A stretch of DNA of 64,000 bases, from positions 4,451,001 to 4,515,000 of the forward strand of contig BSDZ01000004.1 in NCBI GenBank assembly GCA_030268105.1, in the 5' to 3' direction. Positions 11,551-24,600 of the stretch are shown one piece after another. Source of the DNA: Volvox africanus (taxonomy: Eukaryota > Chlorophyta > Chlorophyceae > Chlamydomonadales > Volvocaceae). The notes below the pieces were generated by a model. The model was not told the DNA's origin, ran no database searches, and saw only the letters and a list, made by a program, of their open reading frames with translations. Position 1 is the stretch's first letter. Each line of letters begins with the position of its first letter. The position numbers were made by a program, and so were the translations under genes.

Positions 11551-14500
11551 ATGTGGACTTTCTTTATCTTTTCAATGGTACTTGTCTTCGGGGCAATCCT
11601 GCTTCTGTGAGTCCAGCGCAGATATCCCATTATTCAACGTTCACCTGGCGGCAACAGATTTTGGTGCTTCTGCAGGCTCCGACGATATTGTGCGAATTCA
11701 GTTGTGTTATCGGTCAAGGTCACCACCGCATATGCCTGGCTCACGGCCATGGCAGTTGTTGCCATCGTGCCTTTGGACGTATTCTCGACGCTCGGTAACA
11801 GCAAGCCAAGCGAACTTGGATACATGTGGAATGTTGCGTTCTGGTAAGGCATGCCAATCTCATGGGTGCCACACCTGAGGAAGTTAGGGAGTCCTGCCCA
11901 GCTGTCCTGAGGCCCTTACACTTGGCTTTTCGGCGATGCAGGTCTACGCAGATTCTCACGTGGCTACTTCTTCCATTCTTTCAATATTACTCAGATGCAG
12001 GGGACTTCACAGTGAAGGGCAAGTAAGTGAGGTTGGCTTCAAAACACCGTGGCTAGGTCAGGACGCTTTGGTTGACATGGTAGGGTTGGGACCCGTGGGA
12101 CGGCTTCCCTTGCCGTTTCAATGGCCGTCACGAAATATTTTAATTTCTCTATGGACGTACCTCTCATTACTGTAATATTATCCCTGTCCCAAAAGTTTTG
12201 ACCCAAGAATGGCATCGAATACACTGTACCTTGCGTACATACGTACCTATCTTTGCGACTCTGATTTTGTCCTCTCGGCTCTGCTCTCCCTCCCACAGGT
12301 GCATAACCAGCCTAAAGGAAAATGCTATTCTGTACGGCTCCGTGGCGGCAGTTGGTCTTGTCGGTGAGTCTATTCTGTTGATAATAACGCAGTTGCACAT
12401 CAGCAACGAACGCCAGGAGGGGAGAACGCCAGACCTCCTCCCATTGGCATACATGCATCTGTAAACGAGGGTCTCACATAGCTTTCTAAATACCTTAGGC
12501 GTCCAGAGAGCTTTCTGGGGTGCTACGTGAGACGCGTAATGTGGACCTACTCGGAACTTGTATTTGTCGGCTTGTTGTGGTTCGGGTGTGCAGGCTTGCC
12601 TCCCCTGTGTCCTGGTCTCACGTATAAGGCTGCACTCTGCTCGTCCGTGCGTCGTCCTACTGCTGGTGACGTCATGGAGTCCATTTTGTCCTTCCGGTGT
12701 ATTAGCCTCGAATTTGGTTCTGCCGAGCAGGCATTGCGGCGCTGCTTATAACCAAAAAGATGACGTTTGATGGTCTCACGGGCCTGGGCATCGGCCTCTC
12801 GAACGCTTTCGGTAAGTGGACTTGTGAATTTGGGATCTGAATCTTCGGGTGGCACCTTAGGTCAGCAAGTTACAGTGGAATGGCAGCAGCACATGGCCTG
12901 CCGCATGCCCTTGTGCGCGGTAGATCTTCAGTGGCCTGGCGGAGAGGTGGTCGAATGCGGCTACCGCCTCGTGATGTCGCCTGCTGCTGTCGACTCACTT
13001 GGCGGTTGATGCATGGTGTTTGAAGAATGATTCACTTCGCTGCTGGCTGCATGGCGGAGCGTGTTTGTTAGGTCTTTATCTTCACCCACGTGCTCTCTCA
13101 GTACTGCCCGGTGCGAAGTTCCTCAAGCTTGCGCCAAGCTATCCGCAAAGAACTGAGTGTCATCTAGTAAGGATACGAATCGAGCCGTTCCCTGCCTCTT
13201 CCCGGCAAGCCACGCGCTGAGTCTCCGAATACCTAGCTACCTACTCTCAACTTGACACGTCTCCTCCCTACTGTGCAATCGCTGTCGCTAGGCCTCATCG
13301 CAAGTATCATCCTCCTCGGATACGGCCTGGTAGGAAGAAAGCGACATGGGTGGGAATCTTTGCAGAGGGGTGCTGCATGACATGCTGGGCCAGTCGGGGC
13401 GAGCTTACATTCGCGGGTTTGACCTAGGGGCCTTCGGCTCGGCAGTTTATGTTGTTGCCGCTGTGTCTCACCTTCACACCTTCCCCCCTGGTTTGGTGAT
13501 GAAGCGATGCGAATCTGGTGACCATGCCTTTGTTCGACCGTTCGGCCGGAGCTATGGTGCCTCTGGCCGAACCCGGCGCAATGAAGGAGATTGGCCAGGA
13601 TTAGGGATGCCTTGATGGGTGATTCCTTTTTTCTTCTGCACAGGTGGAGATTCCCCGAAATCTCTGGAAAGCGGACCCGGAGCGGCAGCTCAAGTGGTGC
13701 GCCCACAGGTACGTCGGTTCAGTCTCCAGTCCGTCATGGACTGTGGACGGAGGGGCCGGATGATGAGTCGCTAGGGTACCAGTCGCTAGGGTTTCGCGAG
13801 GGCTCTTAAGCGCTCCAGGTCGCTCCACCCTTTACGCACTGCTCAGCCGAGGGACCCGCGTGTCCATGAAGTAGTTGTAAGGATGACCTTTTTCCGGGGC
13901 ACTGTAGACGCGGGAGCACAGCGAGGGACAGGCTATGGTCAACGGGGTGGGGGGATTTCAATTACCTGGCGGGTAATCTCACGGGGTGGTTGCCGCGGCC
14001 TGTGTGGCGCTTGGTAATGTGCCGCGCGCTGGTTAGGGTGCACGCCCTTTACTATTGCGTCACAAATCTGCATCGCATGAGGCGGTAGCATCTGTGCCCC
14101 TATGGAGTTGAGCGCTGGCTGTAGGGTGCTGGGGGATGGGCTGCTAGGGGCCCTAGGGCCGTTCCCCCTCTTGATGGTAGGCTGACACGTAAGCCTCGTT
14201 CAGGAATCAAAGGGAAGCAGAGCGGCCGTACGGCGGGTTAAGGTCGGGCGCGTTCCTCTCCATCTCGTCCGTCGGCGGAGGCGCAGGTGTCCATGCTCAC
14301 CCCAACAGATTTCCTTGGCGGGACGTAAGGTTCTCCATCGATATCGATCTGCGATGTCATTTTCGCAGAGCTGGCAAGTACGCCGAGAAGGTCATGAAGA
14401 GCACGGCTGAGCTGGAGACGGTGGTGACCATTGTCGCGGCCAATGAGCGGCAGATGCGGCGGCACGACCCCCTCCGCAAGTACATGGACATTATCGTGGA

Positions 14501-17500
14501 GCAAGTGGAGAAGGTGTGAGAGAGTGTGTTCATGTGGGTCCCTTCTTGGGTCGAGAAGAGAACCCAGGGGGCGCAAAAGCAAATGTAGCCCTTAATAAGA
14601 CTCTTGCCCCAATGCCCCTAGGTATTTGGATCCTGGCGCAGGTGAGGTTGAGGATACCCGCGTGAATAGGCCCCGACAAGGGAAGCTCCGTCTTATCACT
14701 TCTAACTGCGCAGCAGTGATGCGTGTTTGCTTACCTGCACATCGTATCGTGACTTCATCGTGTGTTCTCGTTAGGCCCCCACTCAGCGGTTAGTCATGCT
14801 TTACAGCAGCGTCTACAGCGGTAGCATGTCTCGTTTCTTCGTCTCCCCCCTTTCACTCGCTCGTTTCCACTTTTCCTAATTGGGACGACGTCGGCCATCT
14901 TTTGACCCTTAGTCCTCGTTCCTTCAGTATTAGCACCAGGATACGTTTTATTCGACTTCCTCCCCTCCCTCCTCTCTCTCTTCCCCCCCCCCCCCAACAC
15001 ACACCACCACACGGTACACACACTCACACACCAGTTCCACCACTTCGTAATCCCTTGACGTGTAAAATAGAGCATCCTCGAATCCGTCTTGTGGTGCAGG
15101 AGTCGCCCATAAAGCCATCGGATCTCATCGCCCGCGGCACTGCTTCCGGACGATCCTCAGGAGGCATCGACATCGAGTCTCTCAATGCCGAGGACCTGGA
15201 GTACAACTACGACGTGGCGGGGCTGGCGGCGTTGCGACGGCGGATGATATACGCCATCTCCACATACAAAGGCGCGGCGTGTCTCAATACTGGAGTGTCA
15301 TCTTGATGCGTGTGGGCTTGGTAGCCTCCTCGCCGGCCACCCGGCCCGTGGCACCAACAAGCTTGCCTGCTGCTTTCGTTGAATTATTATATGTTGCAGT
15401 TTGGTCGGTCACTTTCCCACGATATTGTGAACAGCGAGATTCCCTTATCCCATATCCATATTCCCTTATCCTTCCTTCCCTTATCCTTACCTGTCCCCAA
15501 CCTCTAGGGCTTTCACGCTTTTAGGTGCTCCATCAAGACGTGCCCTTCCCCCGGGGCGCTTCCCTCGCCCTCTGTCCCGTCTCCCTCGCAGGCGACCGCG
15601 CACAATATGAGGAGGTAATGTTGGAAGCGTTCGAGCTGGAGGACGTCGTCAAGTGCCGCCAGCTAAACGACTTCACGCCGCGCAAGCCCACCCGCAGCCC
15701 CATAAAGAAGGCGGTCTGGTTCTACAAGTGCGCTCTCCGTGCGTCATGGCATCGGGTGGGTTCAGCGAATTCGTGGGGTAGTGTGGTGGTGCGATGGTGG
15801 TCATCTCGGGAAGAGAACGGTCATTTCACGAGGAGAGGGTGATAAGGGAGATCGATGGCGGCTGGTCATCAGCGCTCTAGCTAATAAGAGAAGTCCCGTG
15901 TTAGCTACTAATGGAGCCCGCCCATTTACACTCCCAAGTTTTACTTCACTCCCGCTGCGTTCCCGCTCCTGCCCTATATTCCACAGATACTCGCGGTAGT
16001 GTTCGCGGTGCTCTCGGTCCTGATTGTATGGGCCGAGGCCACCATCGTGTCACCTGTGGACATCTCCCCCCTTTCCTTGATGATCAAGGGCAGCGAGGCC
16101 AGCGAATTCGGCGTGCAGCTCCTCACGCTGCTGCCGCTGGTGAGTTGGCCGGCTGGGGGGGGGCTGGTGCGAGGGGCTTGACCTCTTTCCTTGGGGGGGG
16201 GATCGTGAGGAAATGGTGCGGCGGTTCCGGCACCAGCGCGGCACGGAGGGGTTCAGTGGAGATGACATATTATTGGATTAAAATGATGCACACTTCACGA
16301 AGTACTGCAATTTTAATATTGCTAGCTTGCTGTTTGGATGCAGCTGCGCGACTGCCCGTCGGAAGGACGTTCAAAGCTGAGTTGGAAGACACGTTTGCGC
16401 CGTACCTTGTTCGTCATCACTGTCCCCCGTAACGTTGTCATTCCAGGCCTACATCTGCGCATGCACCTACGCTGCGCTTTTCTCTATCACCGCCTTTGAT
16501 TACAACAAGCTAATTCCGCGAGCTACAATCGGCTCAGCGCTGATGCAGAACGGCACGCTCATGTGCCGTTTCGCCGCACCCACCTGCTGGAACTTCTACC
16601 ACATGATCCGAATGACCAGAAGAGACACGGGTGCGATCAAAGATAGGGGTCATCACCTTAGGGCCTGAGTTGCTTAGGGTCCAAGTACTGACTCATTGCG
16701 GTGAAAGGGAGGAGGGGAAATGGAGAGGTGATGGAGAGCGGGATTACAGTGGGGAGCAGATGCGTGATGCTTCGAGGAGGGTGGATTAGGGGCAGAACGC
16801 GCGGACGACTACCTTGCGACAGACTTGCAATTGCAAAAGAATCCATGGCGCATGCTTTCCTTTACGGAGTTGTGTTGTATGAGGTTGCGCATGACGACAT
16901 GAGGCTTCATGTCCTGAACGGGTCCGCATCCCTCATCATCTTTTTCCCTAGCGACATCTGCCCTTGCCCCGATCTCTACGTAGACCCCACCCCCTTGTCC
17001 TTGTGATGAGACGTAAGCCTCGCTGGGGGCACTTTGCCTTTCCAGCTCGCTCGCTCTCACACTCTGCCTGGCCCGCCCCCCTCTCACTCCCCCTCCCCCA
17101 TCCCCTCATTTGTCGTTTATTCGACTCCCCCTACCCCGCCTCCACCATTTAGGCGGTACGACGACTGTCTTTGAGGACATGATGGGCTCCATGGACGTGC
17201 CCAACGTCCTCCGCCAGCACCTGAACACCTACCTGCCCCTCATCCTGGTGGTGGAGTGCATCATCACCGCACTCAACCTTTGGGACCGCATCATGGGACT
17301 GTGAGTACATCAGTGCAGTAGGCGGCGCGCTCAGGGCCCATGGGTTGTGCCGTTGAAAAGGGGGCTGTTTGTGAGTTGATGGCATGCTAGCCATGGCGCC
17401 ATTCAGTCCCACGGCTCTGATCATTATCGAATCTTGTGTGTCGGTCAGTACCCCTCAGCGCCACATGAACAACCCTTTGCCCGCAGCTGCGTTTCCTCCA

Positions 17501-19464
17501 AGTACAAGTTCTCGAACGATGACGACGTGGACGACGAGTACACGGAGAAAGGACGACAGCTGGTGGCTCGGGAACGGGAGGCGGTGGAGAAAGGATTCAC
17601 CATCGGTCAGGTGAAAAGGGGGGAGATGTGGCGGCTGCACGCGTGCCGCCTAGGGCCGCCAAAACGCCTGATCCGTTCAGGACCTGATTGAAACGCTAAC
17701 TTATCCATGTATGCGGACACCGATTCTAATGCTCCAATCCCGTGCAAAGCCCGCGAGCCTTTCCGTCCTGCTTTCCCCATCTCTCTCACACTCTGTGTTT
17801 CCCCCTCCCCCTATCTCTCACACGCTGTCTTGCCCAAAACCCCTCCCCTATCTCTCTCACACGCTGCCTTGTCCCTTCCCCTACCTCTCTCACGCACGCA
17901 CACGCACTCGCTTACACACCCTCTCGCCCGCCAGGTGCTCACATCTGCCTTCTTCGATCTGGACTTCCCGGACATTGTAGGCGGGCCACGCAGTAAGTGA
18001 TTGTCATCGTCGATAGATGGATTGTGATCCTACCGAATTATCCAAATGTGCTTGGGATGGTTGGAGTCGGGTTGTGTCAGAGTTTGCCGCTGTGTGTCCT
18101 GACAGCTCCACCTTCTCACATCCCCCTCATTGCTCCCGCGCACGGGTAATAGGGGTATCCGCGTTGGTCTTACTGTCTGCCAATCCAGTTGTGAAATTCA
18201 CGTCAGGACTTCCTCGTGCTACCTGATCCTGCTCACGTCCTCGCCCCTGCTCAGGCCGTCTCACGCAGCAGAAGAAGGGATTCTTAGGGCTGTTCGGAAA
18301 GAAGTCCGCGCCGGCAGTAGCCGCGCCGCCGCCGCCGCTGGGGGCGCCGCAGCGGCCAGCCGGGTCCCCTGCTGCCTCCGTTCCCAGCGCGTCGGCCCCG
18401 TCGGGTACTGTTCCTCGGTAAGCTCTTACCAGTCCTCCCTGCTCCTTCCCCGATGACCGAGCCCGTTACCTTCCTACCTTTCTCACACGCCGCTTTTCAT
18501 TGCAAAGCTGTCAAAAATGTTGTCGTTGTCCTGTTTTGTTCTCTTTTTTGCCGGGTGCTTATCGGGCCGTGGTGGACTTCAGGGTTTAGGACTTGGGAGC
18601 GGCACCGAACAAGTGCTGTTGACCTTTCGGAGTTTCGGGTTTGGCGACGACGGGGCTTGTGTAACGATGGGATGTGATCATTGTGATGCTTATGGCTGAC
18701 ATTTCGCTGATACAGTCGGCGCAAGTCTGAAGGATGAGCTGACGGGTGTGTATACTGTTTCGGCTTGGCTTTCATTATCCGCGCCGCTGCCTCGCAGGTA
18801 CAAGTCGAGCACAGCTGCGGCAGCAGCAGCTCGATGGCTTGGTCGCGGTACCGGCCTGCCCGACGATGGCGCGCCGTTGGCAGCGTCAGCGTCCGATATG
18901 CTGGACTCGTCGTCGGCCAAGGCGTCGCTCCTGGCGTCGCGGGTGCGTTGGTTGTGCTGGTTGTTACCTTGCGAGGGTTGGGTAGTGGTGGTCCGTTGTT
19001 TGGCGGACGGCCTGCACATGGGAATATCGCTACGTAGGAGGCAATCTTCGGCGCTCCGCTGCACCATCATCCTCGGCCACTCCTAGCGGGGCTGTTCTGC
19101 AAATGTCGATGAATCTTTCCTTCACCTCTCCCTTCCATGCCTTTGGCCTGACTCCTTGCTACAAATATCGCTCTTCCAGCAGCACGACAAGAGCCCAACG
19201 GCGGGCGAGTACGATGCCCCGGGACAAACGCCTGGTCTGGACAACATCTTCGCCACTCTGTCTGGCGGCGGCCCGGCACCCTCTATGGCCGGGGCCGCCG
19301 GCGGCGGCGGTATTCTGCGCGGTGGCGCTGGCGGTGCGGCCACGGCTGCTGGCGGGGCTGGCGGCGGCGCTGGGCGATTGGGTGGCGGTCTTTCAAATGT
19401 CCCCGGAGCCGTTCAGCCGCACTCAGAGAAGGAATCCTTGTTGTCTGGCTTCTGGCGCAGCTGA
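11551..19464 (+). CDS. LMBR1 domain-containing protein 2-like (LMBD2) membrane protein
   Basis: Eighteen exons, all in phase, total 2295 bases (764 aa): 11551-11606, 11676-11843, 11942-12022, 12299-12363, 12731-12811, 13292-13329, 13644-13708, 14369-14513, 15100-15271, 15592-15755, 15987-16139, 16447-16630, 17153-17300, 17487-17610, 17935-17992, 18255-18417, 18798-18942, 19180-19464. The short N-terminus starts directly with a membrane helix (MWTFFIFSMVLVFGAILL). Further helices include AWLTAMAVVAIVPLDVFSTL, TQILTWLLLPFFQYYSDAG and GLIASIILLGYGLVEIPRNL. A central coiled segment (VVTIVAANERQMRRHDPL, then LAALRRRMIYAI) separates the two membrane halves. The second half contains AVVFAVLSVLIVWAE and ICACTYAALFSI. 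These are LMBD2 hallmarks. The protein should be a multi-pass membrane protein; related proteins are linked to receptor and endolysosomal trafficking, and the role in algae is unknown. The tail is Ala/Pro/Gly-rich. The junction at 15271 needs a GC donor. Human LMBD2 is about 695 aa. Confidence 0.88.
17765..17925 (+). repeat. Imperfect pyrimidine-rich tandem repeat in an LMBD2 intron
   Basis: Three to four imperfect copies of a roughly 40-50 base unit built on CCCCTATCTCTCTCACACGCTG, between the exons ending 17610 and starting 17935. It forms an unusually long polypyrimidine stretch ahead of the acceptor. Confidence 0.6.
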
Positions 19465-21641
19465 GGATCGTCCAACTCGTTGCTTTGTTTCGTTCTTGAG
19501 TCAGTCAGAGTCATCGACAAGAACTGGTGGGGAAATGCTGCTCCAGTCCTCAAGTTGTGGAAGCAGCCGCTTCAATGCCACTGATGTGGTCGGTGCTGTG
19601 CCGTGCCGTTAGTTGGGCCCATGGGCCACCAGGCTAGGGCAGCGAGAAGGACGCCGTGATAGCCTTTTGCTCGCTTGTCGCCTCGTTATCATCCTCTTTC
19701 TTGAGGCTGCTTCTGTTTCCTCTTTCGGCCTCGCCTCTCCTGAGAAGGGCTCTGCTCGTCTGGCGCTTCGAAGCGCCGACAATGAGGACCTGATTCGTAG
19801 GCGCCGAGCCAACGCCATCCGGCCCAAAGCCTACGCCTGACCCACCCTTGTACTCCGCCCTCAGCTGCCGGGGCCTCTTATTCGGCTGGTGCAGGGTGGC
19901 CAGTGCAACATGAAGTGCGGCTAGCAGGGGTAGAGAGCAGGGGCAGCCTCATGCTGGTGGGGGAATATCATTGGGACGTGGCGTGCGATCGTTGGATGCA
20001 ATGTTAATATATGCCGGCAGGGGGTGATACTTGCGCTTGCAGTCAGTAGGGAGCTTGTCCCGGGGCCTCAATAGCGGGGAGGAGGGAAAGTATGGCTCGG
20101 CATGTGTAGGTCGTTGTGTATTTTGGTTCTAGATGTTGAGCGGGGAAATCTTTGTGGGCTACTGTTCGTAAAGCATCGCTTTTGTGTATGAGGGAAGGGG
20201 GGGAGGAAGTGGGAGGAAGAGGTGTTTGAGGTGAAGAAGCCGGGGAGGGAGGGAGGGGGGGTTTGCGGGACAGCGAGGGGACTGCGAGCACGTGACGGAA
20301 GGATGGACAGACCGATGTTCCTGTACGCTCCTTTCCTAATTCGAGGTAATGCGTTTTCCCCTTGTCGTGTGACACCCCAAGAACGGTGGTGTACAGGTAG
20401 TACCTAATCGCTGGTGGTGGGCTCTTCCTTTCTTTTCATCTTCGGCCCTCGAGATGTGACTATACCTAATTGTGCATTGCCGAGGCGAAAGCTATGGACC
20501 TCTTAAATACGGTTATACCACCTCTTGCAAATAGTTGGAATGTTTGCACTCGTCGTCGATGCGGAAATAGAGGCCGGAAGAAGCCCGGCCTGATTTTGAT
20601 CCTGACCTACTTGCATCATGCATTTGACCAGCAATAGCTGTTATCTGAGGCGGAGTGTTCGTGGGTGCAGTGCTACAGGCCCCGCACTTCCAGCTCCCCA
20701 TTATATGATGCTGCGAATGCCTGTAACAGCCGTCTCTCTCTCTGAGTGATAATTAAAGGTAGAGTATAATACTGACACTATAAGACGAGAGGGGGATCCC
20801 GGGGCCGCCTGAACGGGCGGGGCGCCTAAATCCTTTCAGAATTTCCCGCTTCCCTCCGAACCATAACTAAGTTACGTCAATGCGCCTCCCCTTTTTGTTA
20901 CCGGTGGGATTAGTATTGCGAGTTTGCCCTTCGCCTGCCACGATTACGCTTCGGCCCCGCCACTGCGTTTGCTTTTGAGGCATTGGGAGCATCCAGGACC
21001 CAGAACTAAAGCCCCATATGCCCTCACGCGCGGCGATGTTTTGGATGGGGGAGGGTGCATCGCCGGGCATAACAGTTTTAACATCAGGTGCTTCTTGCCA
21101 CGTTCGCGGAAGAGTCGCAGAGGAGCCACAATGAGCGCGATACAATACGCGTACATGTCCGTTTGGATGGAGGACTGTGTATTTGGGAAGAAAGAGCCGT
21201 GGGGTGAAGTTTCCTTCACCACCCATCCAGTGATGATCCTGCACCACCCACCAGGCGTGACGTAACAATGAATGCAGAGGCGTAGGTCGGCACCATCGCT
21301 TAAGGGTGGTCGAATGGTCAAGGGGGGTAAATCTTAACCCCGCATCCGACTAGGAGCCGTATCTTAGCCGTATGTGATGTGATGTCACAAGCCCAGTTGC
21401 CCCTCGACCTCCAGTGCACCGCCCCACTACTACCGTAGGACCGACTGGAGCCCCACTGTCGTCGACGGCAGAACCACCTGAGCCACCAACATCATTATGG
21501 CCAGCAGCAGCAGCAGCAGCAGCTGATACAGCAGACACAGCCATGTTTTCTTTCCTGCTTTCTTGGTCGTTTCCGCTACATCGTGAATTCGCAAATGCGT
21601 AACCTTCCTGTTGAGGCAGGCGGCATGGGCATAATCGCCGC
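19465..21641. other. Convergent 3' spacer between LMBD2 and CFAP52 genes
   Basis: About 2.2 kb between two gene 3' ends. It must hold both 3' UTRs. The first plus-strand TGTAA after the LMBD2 stop is near 20726, about 1.26 kb away. Purine-rich tracts lie at 20195-20275 and a CAG microsatellite near 21504-21522. Open frames on both strands lack recognisable motifs. Confidence 0.4.
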
Positions 21642-24600
21642 TCAAACTAGCTGCCAGAAGGCCAGCGTGCCGTCAATGGCCACAGACACGATGCCCCGGT
21701 CGTCGGGGCTGAAGGCCAGCTTCGTGACGGGTGTGGAGTGCAGAGCCGCCGCCGCGACCTCGGTGCCGTTACGCCAGTCGAACACCTGCGCAGCGGGAGG
21801 AAGGAGGATATGACTTTGAATGCAGGGGGCGCCAAAAAAAAGGAAGGCGTTAATACGGAAGCTGCAGCGGAAGGGCTGAGCTGTAATGTACCAAGTAGAA
21901 AAGATTGACGGTGCGGCGGGGGAGGGAATCTTCGCCTTCGAAGGAAAAGAGGGAAAGAGAAATGTCGTGACCGGTTAGGGTTTTGGTGTTTTTGGAATCA
22001 GCCTTTTGGAAGTCCTCTCGTGGGGTCCTCATGCCATTTTTGTGGCCGTCTGGTCGCGACATTGCAAAGTCTCCATTCAACCTTCGTATGACAAAAGTCC
22101 TCCAGTGCTGCACCTAGGAAAAATGACGCTCAATAAGCCGCTTGCGGTATCATAGGTAGAGGGCAAAGTAAAGGGCACAGCACAACACTCCGCACCTTAA
22201 CGGCGTTGTCCGCCCCCCCCGTGGCGAAGAGATTCCCCCCGTTGTCACTAGCTATGCAACCGCCCTCCACACCGTGCGCCTCCACCTGGAGGAGGACGAG
22301 GAGGAAACGGAGGAAGGGAAAAGGAGAAAAGGGAGGAGAAGGAGGAGGAGAAGGAAAAAGAGGGTAACGGTCACTGAAACAGTTCACCGGTCGCAAGAGC
22401 GGATACAGTCGCTAAGCTATGCAACATCTAGTTCACCTGCATCACACCATGGGCCCCCGCCCCCTCCCGCTCCGCCACGAAGAACAGGTTCCAATGTTCA
22501 CTATTCACGCGTGTGACACGCAAGTGACATGCTGCCATGTGCCGGTGGCGACTTCATCAGTCGTTTCCAGGGTAAGCCTTTCGGTAATGTGTTCTCAGGA
22601 ACACATTAGCCTGTCGCGAAGGGCCGCCTCCAGAGCCCCAACGCCGTCCTCAATCTGACACAGTCAGTCCTCACCTTGGTCCACCTTGGCTCGGGACCCC
22701 GCACGTCCCACATGTACACCTTCCGATCCAATGTAATAGTCACGACGGATACCTGGCCACGAAAGGAGGATTCAAAGGGTAGCGCCAGCATGGGCACGCC
22801 AGCCATGAAAATGGTCGGAAAGGTGTATAAAGCTGGAAAGTGAGTATAGTCCGTGGTTTGATTCCACAACTGATTGCCCGCTCACTGCCTGGGCTGCGCC
22901 TGGACGAAATCCCCTCAAACCCCCTCCACACGCACACACACATACAAATGCACATGCACATACACACACGCACTAGACCCCATATACACTCTATTCCTCA
23001 CGAACAAACCATAGACCCTGCTCCGCTCATACCCGGTGGTCACTCCCTCCGTCCACCGCGCCTCCCCTCCCCCGGCCCCTCACCCTTCCCGGCTCCTCAC
23101 GACCTCACCCTATCCGGTGACACAGCCAGCCCCCGGATGGTGGAGTTGCACCGCCAGGTCACCCGCGGCTTCTCGTTGCCGACCTCCCAAAGACTCCAGG
23201 ACCGGTCCTCAGATGCAGCTGCCTGCGCGGGTGACCAGGGGGGTGCGAACGTGGGGTGTGTGGAGGCCGCTAGGTGGGTCGGTCGGTCGGTCGGTCGGTG
23301 ACACCGACAGAAAATGGTCTCTGGTTGAGAGCGTCCGGGTAAGCCAGCTAGGAAGGGTGTGGGGCAGCCACGCATACAAACATACATACATGTATACATT
23401 CGGAGTTCTTTCTCCAAATCACCTGATGGCTCGCTGGACCTACCACGTGCTTGTCGTCCGCCATCACCGCTACGTCCACCAACTTCTCCATGTGCAACTT
23501 CATGTGGGCTGCCATCTCCCGACTGCGCAGGTCCCAGCACCGTAGCTCTCCGCCCGCACCCCCCGTCAGCAGGAAGCCGCCGCTGCGAGAGGGAGGGAGG
23601 GAGGGAGGGAGGCAGGATCGGAGAGGCAGCATCGGGGAGGAAGAGGAGGGGAGGTTGGGGCGCGCGACGTTGGGGTATGTGAGCAATCATGGGCAATGCT
23701 GCGGAAGTGGGCGCGCTTGGGGTTCAGCAACGAACAGCGAGAATGAGAGCGAGGTACGCAACGTCGGGGAGGGGGGCTGATAGGGGCTGTCGTAAACCGT
23801 GGCTCGGGAAGACTAAGGTAGGCACCGCTCGGTGCCGACACAGGTTGAGGGTCAAAAGGTGGCGCCGAACCCCCGTGGAGAAGAGATGGCCATCAGACGA
23901 GGCCTGTTTAGGGACCGGGATGTCACGAGCCAGGTGCGCAGCACCCCCTGGCAGGTGTGGGGAAGAAATGCTGGGGGCCCGAACCCATTCGACATGAGAT
24001 ATTGGGGTAAACCCATAGGTATAGAAGACAAATAGACGCGGTGGCCAATTTCGGGAGCCGATGGGCACGTGTGAGCCGATGGACACGTCGTCGGTGGATT
24101 AACAGACTAACAGACTTAACGGACTAACCCGTGGGACAGTTTCATGGCCGTAACGCCCACTGAGTGCGCCAGTGAGTGGGCGCCTGGAATGACCCAGAGT
24201 GGAGGGCACTGCGCGCCACCACTGGTGCGGCCGTGGCACCGGATGTAGCCATCGCCCCAGCCTGCGTTCGTGAGTTGGGGAGTTGTGTTCCAAGTCGCAA
24301 GAGACAGCTCAAGGAAAGAAAATGAAGGGAAGGACATTTCTCTTTGAGAAAATAAATTCGATGAAACATAACGTTTAAAGTCTGTGGGAAAGCTATTTAG
24401 CAGACACTGGAGCTCCGAAACCGGAATCGAGCAAGCAGCAGCATATTAACGTACATACGAGACCTACGGCATCAGAGAGCACAGACGGAGACGAGGAGAC
24501 GGCGCACAGGCGTTGCGGGTAGAGAACCAGGTATTGAGGGTCTGGAGCGGGATCGGCGCTCCGTGAGATGGGGGGAGATGAGGGAGATGAAGGGAGATGA

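Noticed and set aside
20867..21321. Open frames of 113-133 codons on both strands
   Set aside because: No recognisable motif, no splice partners, and a location between two convergent gene 3' ends; more likely UTR or spacer.
23036..23696. Frames of up to 199 codons overlapping CFAP52 exons
   Set aside because: They run through introns and microsatellites; only the short WD40-encoding segments with matched splice phases are retained.
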